Assembly: GCA_032718475.1 (NCBI GenBank)
Contig: JAUCBJ010006281.1
Location: 1 to 56,507, forward strand
DNA: 56,507 bases
Origin: Nemertoderma westbladi
Lineage: Eukaryota; Xenacoelomorpha; Nemertodermatida; Nemertodermatidae
Direction: 5' to 3'
The position numbers were made by a program, and so were the translations under genes. The notes beneath the pieces are model-generated. The model ran no database searches. It was not told where the DNA came from and saw only the letters and a list, made by a program, of their open reading frames with translations. Shown here piece by piece: positions 40,001-49,896 of the stretch (its first letter is position 1; each line of letters starts with the position of its first letter).

Positions 40001-43000
40001 TTATGAAATGTGACCCCGCGCCCGGGTAGTGCTACTATTTCTGGAATGTGATCCTGTGCCCGGGTAGTGCTACTATTTATGGAACGTGATCCCGCGCCTG
40101 GATAGTGCTACTAGTTATGGAAGGTGACCCCAGTGCTACTAGTTATGGAACGTGATCCCGTGCCCGGGTAGTGCTACTATTTATGGAACGTGATCCCGCG
40201 CCTGGGTAGTGCTACTAGTTATTGAATGTGGCCCCAATCCCGGGTAGTGCGACTATTTATGGAATGTGCTGGGTAGTGGTGCTACTATTTATGGAATGTG
40301 CTGGGTAGTTTCTACTATTTATGAAATGTGACCCCGCGCCCGGGTAGTGCTACTATTTCTGGAATGTGATCCTGTGCCCGGGTAGTGCTACTATTTATGG
40401 AACGTGATCCCGCGCCTGGATAGTGCTACTAGTTATGGAAGGTGACCCCAGTGCTACTAGTTATGGAACGTGATCCCGTGCCCGGGTAGTGCTACTATTT
40501 ATGGAACGTGATCCCGCGCCTGGGTAGTGCTACTAGTTATGGAAGGTGATCCCAGTGCTACTAGTTATAGAACGTGGCCCTGCGCCCATGTGGTTTAAAT
40601 TACAATGAACTCAATAGGTGAAGTTTTAACTTTTTGGAAAATAATTTTTTATTTTTAACACTTTTGATATCTTCGTTTATTTAATGAATTCAAAATTAAA
40701 AGGCCCTTGATATGTAAATGAATTCAGACCACCTGGAGACAAACACGCGGGGTGTAGTAGTTTTTAGAACTTACCGAGTGGGTACAATAAGAGTGTACAG
40801 TAGAAGTTAGCTGGAAAAGGCGTGATAAGGGAGATTCACCTTTGGATACATCGAACATGAGCTTAGCGACCTCGAAGTTATATAGTTCTTCCAGGGGCAG
40901 ATTTTTAATTTTTTATATATCGGGCTCCATACGGCTCAATAGGCCCTACGCCCATCCACACAATCCCTTACAGTAGCCCTATAGGTAGTCTACTAGGACC
41001 TTTATTATTTCTTATATACATTAATGACCTACATAACGCCCTCAATGTAAACACCACTTTATTCGCAGATGATACCACTTTACTTCACTATGCCAGATCT
41101 CTTTCCTCTGTAGTTCCTACCATTTATGAAAACTTAAGCAAACTTTCCGTCTGGCTCTGCGATCACAAACTATCATTGAACTTAAAGAAAACTGAGTTTT
41201 CAAAATTTTCTAACGCTAGGAACGTAGATCATGCCTTAGTGTCTTCGATTAATATTAATGATAACCATATTTCCAGCACCCCATTTGCTAAATACTTTGG
41301 ATACGCATTGATTGTAATCTAACCTGGAGGCCGCATATCAATATGATACTTAGCAAACTATATAAAATTAGTGGCATATTTTATAGGTTAAGGCATGTCT
41401 TCCCCCTACGAATACGAAGACTTATTTTGATGTCTCCAATCCAACCTTACGTGTATTGAGGCATTGCACTATGTGGAAATACATGTATTACAATATTAAA
41501 ACCTTTAAAGTCAAAACTTAACAAAATATTATGGACTATTACTTTTAGTCACTATATAACTAAATAAAAAATCATGTACCCCAATATTTTAAAAACAAAA
41601 CCTGCAGCTTGCCGTAGATACAAAGTTAGAGTTACTAATAGACAGACGATATGTGAAGGAAAATAATCTAATCTAATTTATTGTAGTTAAATGGTTAACC
41701 TGCTTAACTGTCTGACTGCTACCTATTATAAAATGGATGCTAAAACGTTTCTGTACGTACCGTATGCCCGTATGCTAGTAAAACCAAATGGGAAAAAATT
41801 AAATGAAAAAGGGGAAAAAATAAACTTAATTATGCTGCGATTTAAAGGGAAAATACTTTTAACAGAACATAGCCCCCCATACCAACCAGTATATGGACAG
41901 TAGATGTACCACTAGAAAAGAACCTATTTACAGGTATACAAGGCAATGTACGTCAAAATATAAAAAAGAGGAGAAAAACATTGGCATAGGAATAGACAGT
42001 AATGTAGCTACTATGAAATATTTACCAAACAGAGGGAACAAGACAAATTGAGTATACAACACAAACCAAGGGAAAGGAATAACTAAAAAAAATCACGAAT
42101 TGATCATTATGAATCATTATGGTCATATTGACCACTCCCTCTAAAATCTACAAATATTAACGAAAACGTCTGATTTTTTGTTTGTACGTAGGTATCACTA
42201 GTCTGGATCCAACCGAAAAAAAACATTTTCGAAAAAATGTACTGGGGTGGTAATATTGCAGCACCAAAATTACAAGTAGTGCACAATTTTCACAAAATTT
42301 GAAAGTTACATTTTTCGGCTAATTGTTTTTCAATACAGGTTTTCTGGGGCGCAAAATACATTGGAAAATATTTAAAAATTATATGATTACCATAAATGGC
42401 TGTTTAGTCCTATATGCGTAGGAAAAAAATGAAAAAACAAGTAACCAGCACTTTTCAGTTAGAACACAAAATTTTTAATTCACTTATACGATGCTATAGA
42501 TTCACATTTTCAGGTTTTCTAGGGCGCTGATTCTAATGGAATACATTTCAAATATGCCAGATCATTGCGACTTGTATTTTTCGGCGTAATTTGGCATATT
42601 TTGGTGCTAGCACCAAATTTCGTACCCATCACCAAAATGTACAAGTTTGCGATGTCCAGTGCTGTTTTTATTGATTCAGGACCCTCATAAACCCGTATAA
42701 AGCAAGAAACAAGATGATACTATCTACTGATCAATTTACTCATTTTCCAAAATTTGGTGCTGGCACAACAATTTTCACCCACTGGCGAAAAATACAAGTT
42801 TGAAAACTTTTATGAAATTTTTACTGATTCCATTGAATTCAGAACCCTAACAAACCCGTATAACGCAAGAAACAAGATGACACAATCAATTGATATATTT
42901 GATGACTTTCAAAATTTGGTGCTAGCACCACATTTTGCACCCACTTCCGAAAAATACAAGTTTGAGATGTCTAGTTCGATTATTATATATTCCATTGAAT

Positions 43001-46000
43001 TCAGAACAGCCATAAACCTCTAAAATGCAAGAAATAAATTGTCACAAGCAATTTTATCTATTGAATGGATTTTCAAAATTTCGTGCTAGCACCAAACTTT
43101 GCACACAGCACCGAAAAATACAAGTTTTATACGCTTGGTGCAACTCATATATATTTCTTCGAAACGAGAACCCCAAAAAACCCCAATTGCGTAAACAAAC
43201 AAGTTTCAAACAATCAATTTACAAAATTGACATCCTCGGGGAGTAACGAAACCCTCGGCTTCGCCTCGTGTTTGTTAACTGCCCTCGGATAAATAACTCG
43301 TAAAATAACTAAATAACTGGGTGATAAATAATGTTAAAGAAATAGGCTGGTGCCTACTGTCTCCTCGTCTGACAGTACCTGTATACTGGTACGCAAACTG
43401 AAACTAGCACTAATATTTCTGGTACCGGTACTGTACCTACATAATAGTTTCTGGAAACTGCGGCCTAGTGTAATAATGGTTGCCATGTTACCTATAGAAC
43501 TAATAGATATCTTCCCATGGGTGGATAACTGGGTTGCCAGGTTACCCATAGAACTAATAGTTATTTTACCATGGGGGATAACTAGATGATAACTGGGAGT
43601 AAAGGGTGACAACATTAAGTTATTTACTCACAAACGATATAACCACCAACGATATAAGTTGGATCGTTGAAGGGATTGACAATTATCCTGTATTTCAGTT
43701 GAACTACGAGGAAGGAAAATTAAACGTGGAGCGATTCGACGGTTATACTAATAATAGTGTAATAGTTTCAGTTTCGGGACGACCTGTAGTAATCAGAGTT
43801 ACTTATACTAACGTCCACGTTACTAGTGAGAGAGTGGGAGGGCGGGATATAAAACGGGAGGTTGGGGAACACGGGATGAATATTAGGTTAGAGAAGCAGG
43901 GCAATGATGAGTGGACAGTCCTGAATCCATCAATAGTAATACACGAGTACAAGGTTAATGCGGAATCGGACCAACAACAACCAACTGAAGAAGGAAAATA
44001 TATAGTTGAACCTAACGGCCCAACCTCCATCGCACTCAATGTAACCCCTAATATATTACTTACTCTCATCCTATTGTTTAATGTATTATGAAGGAATTAG
44101 CTGAGAATGGAATCTGATTGGCTTATTATTATTGGCTGATTGGCGTTATTTGCATATTTTTTGTAATATAATTAACAACTAAAAATTACTAATTATCTGG
44201 AATCTCCAAAATAATAAGTAAAGATTCGCGCCATAAGATGAATAATGTTTCTATTGAATCAATTGATAATAAATAATTCAATCAATAATAATTATTACGT
44301 TGTTTTTCGTAGATTACTTAACGTGTGCTATGCGAGGAGTACATTTAAGATTACCAATTCAGTGTAATCGATGTATTAAATTTCCTGTTGATCAATATTT
44401 TTACTGTTTTCCGGGTGTGTTTTTCATATGTTTTACTGTTTTGTTTTACTAGTGTTTTCCTAATTTAGAATTATCCTTCTTTTTATACCTAGACTACTGA
44501 TTATCTTATTGGGAATTTGATCCAAAGACAAATTCACAGCCAGCTATATGGGTTTCTAGCATTGAAATATAGTTGTGATCAAATCAGGGGACTTGGTTTT
44601 CTTTCACTCAGGAAGAACTCCAAACCCTAGTAAATCGATTTTAACTATAGAGACTACGAAGTAGGTTTGCTGTATTTTTAGGGTGAAATTTTGCAAATTT
44701 TGCAAATTTTTAAAGGCCATGAGGCTGGGGTAGATTTAAATGAAAATGAAAATATCACATTTTGTGTTTGTTTCCAACCTATTTGACATTATATATTTGC
44801 ATCTTCCTTAATTTTTATCAAATATACAAAATATCTGGGATTTTCAAAACTGGCATTGCCTTCCCAATAATTTGAAATTTTCAAGTGTCGTGAGGCCCGC
44901 TTAGAATTTTTCGAAATTTTTTTGCAAAGTTAGTTTAGACCGATTTGGCATCAGAAAAATAGTGCTTCCCTTAAAAATAAAGAAATTTTTTTTTCACTCC
45001 ACCCTAACGGATACAGCGAAAAGTTATACCCAGCTTGAGAGGGGTTTGGGTTATTGCTATCCTAGCCAATGGGAGATCGCGTGTGCTACTCCTCCATTGG
45101 CTGTTGCCTTGATGAATGTTTCCATAGTTTGCTGGTTATCCAATTATCCATCTCTCACTATGTGTTGGCAACGGTTTGTGGTTAGTAGCGATGCCTATAG
45201 TAGGTTGTTATATGCACCAATAAATTCAAATAAATATACACATAGAACAATAGGTTTAACATTTAATACACAATGATAGCTTGCACGGCCATCTAACAGT
45301 CCAGCTTGGTTACTTTGTCAGGCTCCATGGCTGATTGTAAATTGACCTTTGGGGTTGGCATACAATCGGGGTGCTAACAGATTCTCCCACTTTGGTTAAT
45401 ACCTTATCTGAGGTGACATTGGTTTTTGGGGTGATGAAGTGTGTCATGGTTAATCCCGTAATAATATAATTCCATGTAGAAACGTTTGGAACAAAAATGT
45501 GATAATACTACTAATAAAGTGACACAATCGTATTCTCTATTTGTAGCATACCATGCAGCTTTTGACAATGCCAAACTAACTTGTTATTTCTTGCACAGGA
45601 TAAACTGCTCTGCTAAACTTTTCTGTTAAACTTGTTTGGGAAACTACTGGCTCTATTGCTAACTTACTTTTATTTCTTACACAGGATCAACTGGTATGTT
45701 TGTTCTGGCTGCTATTGGGACAATTACAAACTTACTTTCATTTCTCACAATGCGACGAATGCAGCCCCAGAATTCCACAACTATTTACTTGCAGTGTCTT
45801 AGCGTTGCTGATTTCATCTCTCTCATATGGGACACTGTTGTAACTGTTGGTTAGTTTTCTGTCCTGGTAGGCATATAACAATAATTTATATTTGATTGTG
45901 ATTGAAGCACATATACCTTGTGTGCGTTATGTGCATATGTGTTATGCGTTATGCAAATATGTGTATATAGTATATACACTATATACCTTTATGTTACAGG

Positions 46001-46824
46001 GGGGAAACTGGATGCAAATCCCATCACGGTGAATAAATATTTCCTTCAATGTTAAATTATCCATTTAGGGAAAGGAACAGGTAACACTGGCATGTTATTC
46101 TAACCAAAACAATAAACTAAACTTAATAGAACAGGTTATACTTCTAATTTTGGTAGTAATCAGCTATTATGTGCATTAAGTTCCCCTGGTGAGGGATTAA
46201 TTTTATTTTCATTGAAAGACCCCCCTATCTGCCCAATGTAATAATTGTAAAATAAATAAATTATTGATTGTGATGATATAAAATGATGCTATCTATATAA
46301 ATAGATATATCTATATTCTATATAGAGTATATATATCTATATCTATCTATACAATAGGCAACAACTTATAAATTTGAGAAAATGTTTAATTATGTTAAAA
46401 AAGTAAGCAAATGTTCGTGACTCGTGAACTGGCCTAGTGTGTGTGTACAGCTCATTTCGTCATGAATAGTATCTCCCTTATATTCAATAATTTATGTGTA
46501 GATACTGATGTCTATTGTCCGTATTTTACTTCTCTAGTATTATCTTTTGGCTTGAATTCTAATAATAACTGTCATGTAGCCCTCGAATCATAACGTCATA
46601 AATAAATATAAGAGATTTTGCGGAATTCCTGGTATTATTGTAATTGGTACTAAAAATATAATTATTTTTTAGGTCTACAAACTCTTGGGTATAATACTGA
46701 CAGAAGTTCCAGTCTTGCTTGTAAACTGATGATGTGGCATAATTGGGCTTCTAGCATTTCTGCTATATACATACTTGTTGATGTCAGCATTGACAGATTC
46801 ATATATGTCACTTTCCCACTCAAG
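37007..46824 (+). CDS. Class A GPCR, copy B, exons 1 to 3 (partial)
   Basis: Tandem paralogue of the receptor at 4850. Exons 37007..37085, 45685..45849 and 46673..46824 have the same lengths, phases and splice sites as copy A, and no internal stops. They encode the N-terminus, TM1, TM2, ECL1 and TM3 through SIDRFIYVTFPLK. Exons 4 to 6 (TM4 to TM7) were looked for to the window end and not found. Either intron 3 is longer than 9.6 kb because of the LINE and DNA transposon inside it, or the gene is a 3'-lost pseudogene. Intron 1 is 8.6 kb (1.7 kb in copy A), enlarged by minisatellites and a LINE scrap. Conserved coding sequence and promoter argue for a gene under selection until recently. Confidence 0.75.
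37086..38283 (+). other. GPCR B intron 1, first part
   Basis: No exon recognised. Small open frames around 37722..37989 on both strands have no recognisable product. Confidence 0.4.
38284..38386 (+). repeat. 47-bp tandem duplication
   Basis: 'ttattggaatcagtact' and 'ccgataattccacaccagga' occur twice in a row, differing at a few positions. Each unit can form a weak ggaat/attcc hairpin. Confidence 0.75.
38387..39261 (+). other. GPCR B intron 1, non-coding part
   Basis: A 102-codon frame at 38651..38959 has no recognisable domain. A-rich and ATT-rich runs are present at 39030..39240. No supported gene. Confidence 0.35.
39262..40592 (+). repeat. Complex minisatellite with 318-bp higher-order repeat
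   Basis: Units of about 25 to 45 bp are built from 'gggtagtgctactatttatg', 'gaatgtgct' and 'gaacgtgatcccgcgcc'. The distal part is organised as a higher-order repeat. The block starting at 39883 is repeated nearly exactly at 40201, and a third partial copy starts at 40519, giving a period of 318 bp. The proximal part is more irregular and probably older. No open frame persists. Confidence 0.9.
40593..40959 (+). other. GPCR B intron 1, non-coding part
   Basis: No gene or repeat recognised between the minisatellite and the LINE scrap. Confidence 0.4.
40960..41540 (+). mobile_element. L2/CR1-like LINE, RT fragment
   Basis: Starts within motif B ('ggacctttattatttctt', reading GPLLFLIYINDLHNAL). 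It continues with motif C TTLFADDTTLLHYARS, then LSVWLCDHKLSLNLKKTEFS. After a frameshift come ILSKLYKISGIFYRLRHVFP and LRIRRLILMSPIQPYVY with a stop. It is a third L2/CR1-type copy, truncated at both ends, in intron 1 of GPCR B. Confidence 0.78.
41541..42111 (+). other. GPCR B intron 1, non-coding part
   Basis: A 70-codon frame at 41691..41903 (YVPYARMLVKPNGKKLNEKG) has no recognised family. Otherwise nothing is seen. Confidence 0.35.
42112..43135 (+). repeat. Diverged tandem repeat, unit about 160 bp, with ggtgctagcacc palindrome
   Basis: The landmark 'ttggtgctagcacca' or a variant recurs near 42602, 42756, 42919 and 43082, each followed by a 'caccc..cgaaaaatacaagt' stretch, a 'ttccattgaattcagaac' stretch and 'gcaagaaa'. 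The first part (42120..42215) matches the dispersed sequence at 3380..3480. The perfect 12-base palindrome could be a protein-binding site of a parent element. Unidentified family. Confidence 0.75.
43478..43585 (+). repeat. 54-bp tandem duplication
   Basis: Two units, 43478..43531 and 43532..43585, each run from 'ggttgccatgttacc' (or 'ggttgccaggttaccc') through 'atagaactaatag' and 'ccatggg' to 'ggataact'. They lie directly upstream of the orphan frame at 43605. Confidence 0.8.
43605..44091 (+). CDS. Orphan open frame, possible terminal exon with GPI-signal-like tail
   Basis: An uninterrupted frame of about 161 codons, with base composition less AT-rich than its surroundings, preceded by an in-frame stop and without an early ATG (it opens on GTG). 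It begins TTLSYLLTNDITTNDISWIV, has a beta-rich-looking middle (GYTNNSVIVSVSGRPVVIRV) and ends in a hydrophobic tail SIALNVTPNILLTLILLFNVL before TGA. The tail resembles a GPI-anchor signal or a membrane anchor. If real, it would be the last exon of a secreted or anchored protein spliced at an upstream AG (43603..43604), a weak acceptor. No family is recognised. It lies inside intron 1 of GPCR B on the same strand. Confidence 0.3.
44092..45684 (+). other. GPCR B intron 1, last part
   Basis: No exon recognised. A 104-codon frame at 44962..45276 has no family signature. The 'ttttttttcactccaccct' stretch at 44988..45006 also occurs near 7607 in copy A intron 2, so it is a short dispersed repeat. 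Confidence 0.4.
45685..45849 (+). CDS. GPCR B exon 2: TM1 and TM2
   Basis: Acceptor 'cttacacag', donor 'gttagt', 165 nt. It encodes STGMFVLAAIGTITNLLSFL, TMRRMQPQNS and LSVADFISLIWDTVVTV. The few differences from copy A are conservative. Confidence 0.9.
45850..46672 (+). other. GPCR B intron 2
   Basis: Contains TA/TATC microsatellite-like sequence at 46290..46350. No exon is seen. Confidence 0.45.
46673..46824 (+). CDS. GPCR B exon 3: ECL1 and TM3
   Basis: Acceptor 'ttttttag', donor 'gtaata', 152 nt. It encodes LQTLGYNTDRSSSLACKLMM through SIDRFIYVTFPLK. Cys of TM3 and the DRF motif are retained. Confidence 0.9.
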
Positions 46825-46983
46825 GTAATAAATTATATTTCGTTCCGAATATATCCTAAGCAGATACACCACAATTAAAGCATAAATTATTTAAATAAAA
46901 TTTAAATGAAAGCATCGCATCTTGGGTTATTGTGACCATTTCAGTTTTGCAAGTAAATAATACTATTTCAAGATGAGCTGCAT

Positions 46984-47157
46984 ATGTTAACGGACTGTGG
47001 GCTTACTAGGGAAGCATTACAAACTGTGGGGGGCGGTATTGTTGCAAACACTCTTGTGGAGTTTGGTAAACCATGTTTGGCGGCTGATATTGCTTATAAA
47101 ATTTCTCAAATGAAAAAAGTTATCAAATTAAGAGAACTCAAACTGCAAAACCTGTAA
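46984..47157 (+). other. Short unrecognised open frame
   Basis: 57 codons: MLTDCGLTREALQTVGGGIV, then LVEFGKPCLAADIAYKISQM and a basic end. It has balanced composition and could be a fragment of a coding exon or of an element protein. It is not GPCR exon 5, because the similarity to EFG..YKI..LKLRQL is only superficial and the bases do not align. Confidence 0.2.
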
Positions 47158-47192
47158 ACGTAGGCACTATTTACCGCAATGACTCTGTATTC

Positions 47193-47209
47193 CCCCCCCC
47201 CCCCCCCAC
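47193..47209. repeat. Poly-C tract
   Basis: A run of 17 C at 47192..47208, one of several long C homopolymers in the window. Confidence 0.7.
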
Positions 47210-47254
47210 CCCCTGTCTTTCTGAACCTACTAGAATTAGCTCTCACTAATTACT

Positions 47255-47391
47255 CTAACCAGTCACAACTACGATGTAATTATTACAGGTGATATAAACC
47301 TACTCAAATCTACTGCTATTTACAAATCTTATACCAATTTATTTAACTCTTATGTATTAATCCAATTCATTAATCAACCCACATGAATATT
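47255..47391 (+). mobile_element. L2/CR1-like endonuclease scrap
   Basis: Encodes VIITGDINLLKSTAIYKSYT and NLFNSYVLIQFINQPT, the GDFN region of an L2/CR1-type endonuclease as in the 33.6-kb copy. Its last 30 bases form the left arm of the inverted repeat around the next LINE. Confidence 0.65.
47362..47391 (+). repeat. 30-bp inverted repeat, left arm
   Basis: 'ccaattcattaatcaaccca' plus 'catgaatatt'. Exact reverse complement of 52009..52038, bracketing 4.6 kb of LINE. Confidence 0.95.
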
Positions 47392-47677
47392 CGATTAATT
47401 TCCGGTTGGGTAGTTCAGATGGTGGGATACTTATACTTATTGAAATACTTATAGTATCTGACCTATGCCGGTAGTTCTGCTGTCTGCTGGTGTCTGCTGT
47501 ACTGCTGCGGTCTAATACTGCTGTACCGTGCTTTTGATTGAATATACTACTGGTTTAACCTGAACTCAATTTGGTACCGCGCTACGCTGTACCTTCAATT
47601 ATTATTGCTACTTCTGTACCTCTACACTGTTCGCATCTCGGTACCTACCGGTATCCGCCGTCACGGAATCGGATACG

Positions 47678-48559
47678 ATGGTGGATGCGGCAACAATGAC
47701 CGATATTATTTCGGGATCAGACGAAGATCCCTTACCTTCCCCATCGTGCAAGCATCTGAGTGACGATGTGCTCGCGTATGTGTGGTCAGCACCCAAGCGT
47801 CGATTACACCGAAACTCGATCATTGCAACTGTCGGGCCATGGCCACGTTTTATGGACAAAGTACTAAAAGATGGGAAGGCTAGTCTGCTGTCCCTTCTTG
47901 AGTCAAGTAGCGCAGCGCCCAACCGTACTATTCGGAAACAGGACTTTGCGAAACTTCGACACGCTGGTGAAAATATGCGTCGTAACGTAATCTCCGATAT
48001 CATCGATATGTTCGATTACAGCGGGTTCAGAGACCTGAGCCCGACACCGGTGTTCGTTCCAGTGGACTTGACCACGATTCCACCCTTCTCCTCGACTGGG
48101 TCGGATATGTTGTTTTTATTGAATATGGTGAGCTCATTACAAGACCGTATTGCAGTGCTGGAGTCGCGAGGCGGTACCGGTACCTGTAGCGCGCCTACCA
48201 AACTACCATCCGAAGTAGTTGCGAACGCAGACCGGCCGCAAATAACTGGTCTGAAGAAACGTAAAAAAGGTAAGAAGAGCAAAGACGACAATACGAATTC
48301 TGATCTGACACTATTCGATGCCATTTCCGATGGTACTGGTCTGGGTTCAGCCGGGAGTCGATACTCCGCACTTGGTAACATGGTCATCGATATTGCCTCG
48401 GATTCAAGTTCAGATGAACGCGAAGGTGAAGGGCCTCAGCAAGTGAGTCTACCGGTAGCTGTTAGCGACGTTAATAGTCCTGTTAATAATGAGACTCCAT
48501 ACACCATAGTGGGGAAGAACGGACGGCCACTCTCCCCAACTCATATGCTGGGGCAATGA
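47678..48559 (+). CDS. LINE ORF1 protein, N-terminal part (293 aa)
   Basis: Starts ATGGTGGATGCGGC. It is acidic at the start (ISGSDEDPLPSPSCKHLSDD), has a central predicted helical stretch (DMLFLLNMVSSLQDRIAVLE, likely for self-association), a lysine-rich segment KKRKKGKKSKDDN and an acidic serine run SDSSSDEREGEG. It ends YTIVGKNGRPLSPTHMLGQ. ORF1 proteins of this LINE group bind element RNA and form the RNP. The frame ends in TGA overlapping the next ATG (ATGA). Confidence 0.65.
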   Translation: MVDAATMTDIISGSDEDPLPSPSCKHLSDDVLAYVWSAPKRRLHRNSIIATVGPWPRFMDKVLKDGKASLLSLLESSSAAPNRTIRKQDFAKLRHAGENMRRNVISDIIDMFDYSGFRDLSPTPVFVPVDLTTIPPFSSTGSDMLFLLNMVSSLQDRIAVLESRGGTGTCSAPTKLPSEVVANADRPQITGLKKRKKGKKSKDDNTNSDLTLFDAISDGTGLGSAGSRYSALGNMVIDIASDSSSDEREGEGPQQVSLPVAVSDVNSPVNNETPYTIVGKNGRPLSPTHMLGQ

Positions 48560-48921
48560 AATCAACAAATCGGGGTTCGGGGAAAAAGTATATACCACGT
48601 GTACGTCAATCCAAACCTACGTTCGTTGCGGGAAGGTCTAAGAGTAAGGCCTTTGACACCGTAGAACCACTGGAGAAGCTTTTCCTCACGGGATGTGCTG
48701 TGAGCGTCTCTAAGGAAGTGATAACTAAATATGTATCAGACAGTCTTCAGTTAATAATTCGCTGTTACCCTATTGGTAAATCCGATGCTTCATACAAGTC
48801 ATTCATTATTATGTGTCAGAGATCGCAGTCTAAGCTACTGCTAGATGGTGACCTTTGGCCAGAATTCTGCCGCATTCGCCCTTTTGAGGACTGTAGGAGC
48901 CAGGTTGCCTCCTTCATTTGA
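48556..48921 (+). CDS. LINE ORF1 C-terminal part (121 aa), RRM-like
   Basis: Begins at the ATG of the ATGA overlap with the previous frame. Basic start IPRVRQSKPTFVAGRSKSKA, then VEPLEKLFLTGCAVSVSKEV and SYKSFIIMCQRSQSKLLLDG, ending DLWPEFCRIRPFEDC. The F.TG...V....V..Y and YKSF.I......LL...LWP....RPF pattern is the RRM-like end of ORF1 proteins in many invertebrate LINEs. It may originally have been one protein with the 47678 frame, separated by a frameshift, or be translated by termination-reinitiation. Confidence 0.65.
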   Translation: MKSTNRGSGKKYIPRVRQSKPTFVAGRSKSKAFDTVEPLEKLFLTGCAVSVSKEVITKYVSDSLQLIIRCYPIGKSDASYKSFIIMCQRSQSKLLLDGDLWPEFCRIRPFEDCRSQVASFI

Positions 48922-48969
48922 TTGATTCTGATTTGTAAATTGTAAATTAATGTTTAAACAAACCTAATT

Positions 48970-49896
48970 ATGGGAATATTTTTATATAATTTATTTTTAT
49001 TATATTTATTCGTATTGCAGTGCGATTGTATATATAATATAAATCCTAACATGGCCAATGATATCAATTCAAACATATCTGTTGCATCTTATAACTGCAA
49101 CTCAGTTAGAACGCCACATTCACTAAATACTGTTAAGGATCTCTGTAATCTGTCCATGGATGTAATACTCCTACAAGAGCACTTCTTGCCAGTACAGGAA
49201 CTCAGCTTCCTAAATACCATTGATGAGAGGTATCTAGCAAGGGGTATATCACCCGTAGATTATAGAGAAAACATATTAACTGGCCGCCCATATGGTGGCT
49301 TAGCGATACTATTTAAGAAAAGTATTGCGCACGCGGTAGAATGTATTACGTTTGATGATAACCGGCTTTTAGGTGCTAGAATTAAGTTATGTGATGGTCA
49401 ACAATTATTTTTACTCAATGTCTATCTACCATATCAGTGTAATGACAATGAATCCGAATTCTTAGATTATCTTGGCCGTATTAATGCCACTTTAGATTGT
49501 GAATCAACACCACTGTGTTTTGTATTTGGTGATTTTAACGCCGCAATATCTACAATATTTTATAGCCATCTTTTAGATTGGGCCGCAGATAGTAATTTGC
49601 ATCTGTGTGATACAATGTTTCAACCTCAAGATACTTTCACCTTCGTTAGTACGTCTCATGGCAGCACTTCGTGGCTCGACCATGCTATAAGTACAGGTAG
49701 CCTGCTCCCATATTTACGAGATTTTAATGTGCATTATAACTTGGCAATATCGGACCACTTTCCTGTGTCATGTAAAATAAATTTACAGTACAGTTTACTA
49801 AGTAGTACGGATGATATTAACATTGGTGCTACTGAACAAAAATGTGCCCGACTTATGCTTACGGTATTAATCTCAATGTATTGCTGTCGCAAATAG
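48970..49896 (+). CDS. LINE ORF2 endonuclease domain (APE type)
   Basis: The natural start is probably the internal ATG at 49051 (MANDINSNISVASYNCNSVR); the upstream hydrophobic leader from 48970 may be untranslated. Catalytic motifs in order: SYNCNS (Asn), LLQEHF (Glu), GGLAILFKKS, LLNVYLPYQ, FVFGDFNAAIS (Asp, Asn), SWLDHAI and ISDHFPVSC (Asp, His). All key residues are present, so the domain could be active. The frame is lost at an A5 run at about 49836 and continues in the frame beginning at 49842. Confidence 0.8.
   Translation: MGIFLYNLFLLYLFVLQCDCIYNINPNMANDINSNISVASYNCNSVRTPHSLNTVKDLCNLSMDVILLQEHFLPVQELSFLNTIDERYLARGISPVDYRENILTGRPYGGLAILFKKSIAHAVECITFDDNRLLGARIKLCDGQQLFLLNVYLPYQCNDNESEFLDYLGRINATLDCESTPLCFVFGDFNAAISTIFYSHLLDWAADSNLHLCDTMFQPQDTFTFVSTSHGSTSWLDHAISTGSLLPYLRDFNVHYNLAISDHFPVSCKINLQYSLLSSTDDINIGATEQKCARLMLTVLISMYCCRK

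Noticed and set aside
46984-47157. Diverged exon 5 of GPCR B
   Set aside because: Only a few scattered residues resemble exon 5, the hydrophobic helix is missing and the frame ends in a stop with no donor.
47678-48003. Minus-strand frame opposite LINE ORF1
   Set aside because: Shadow of ORF1; no independent motif.
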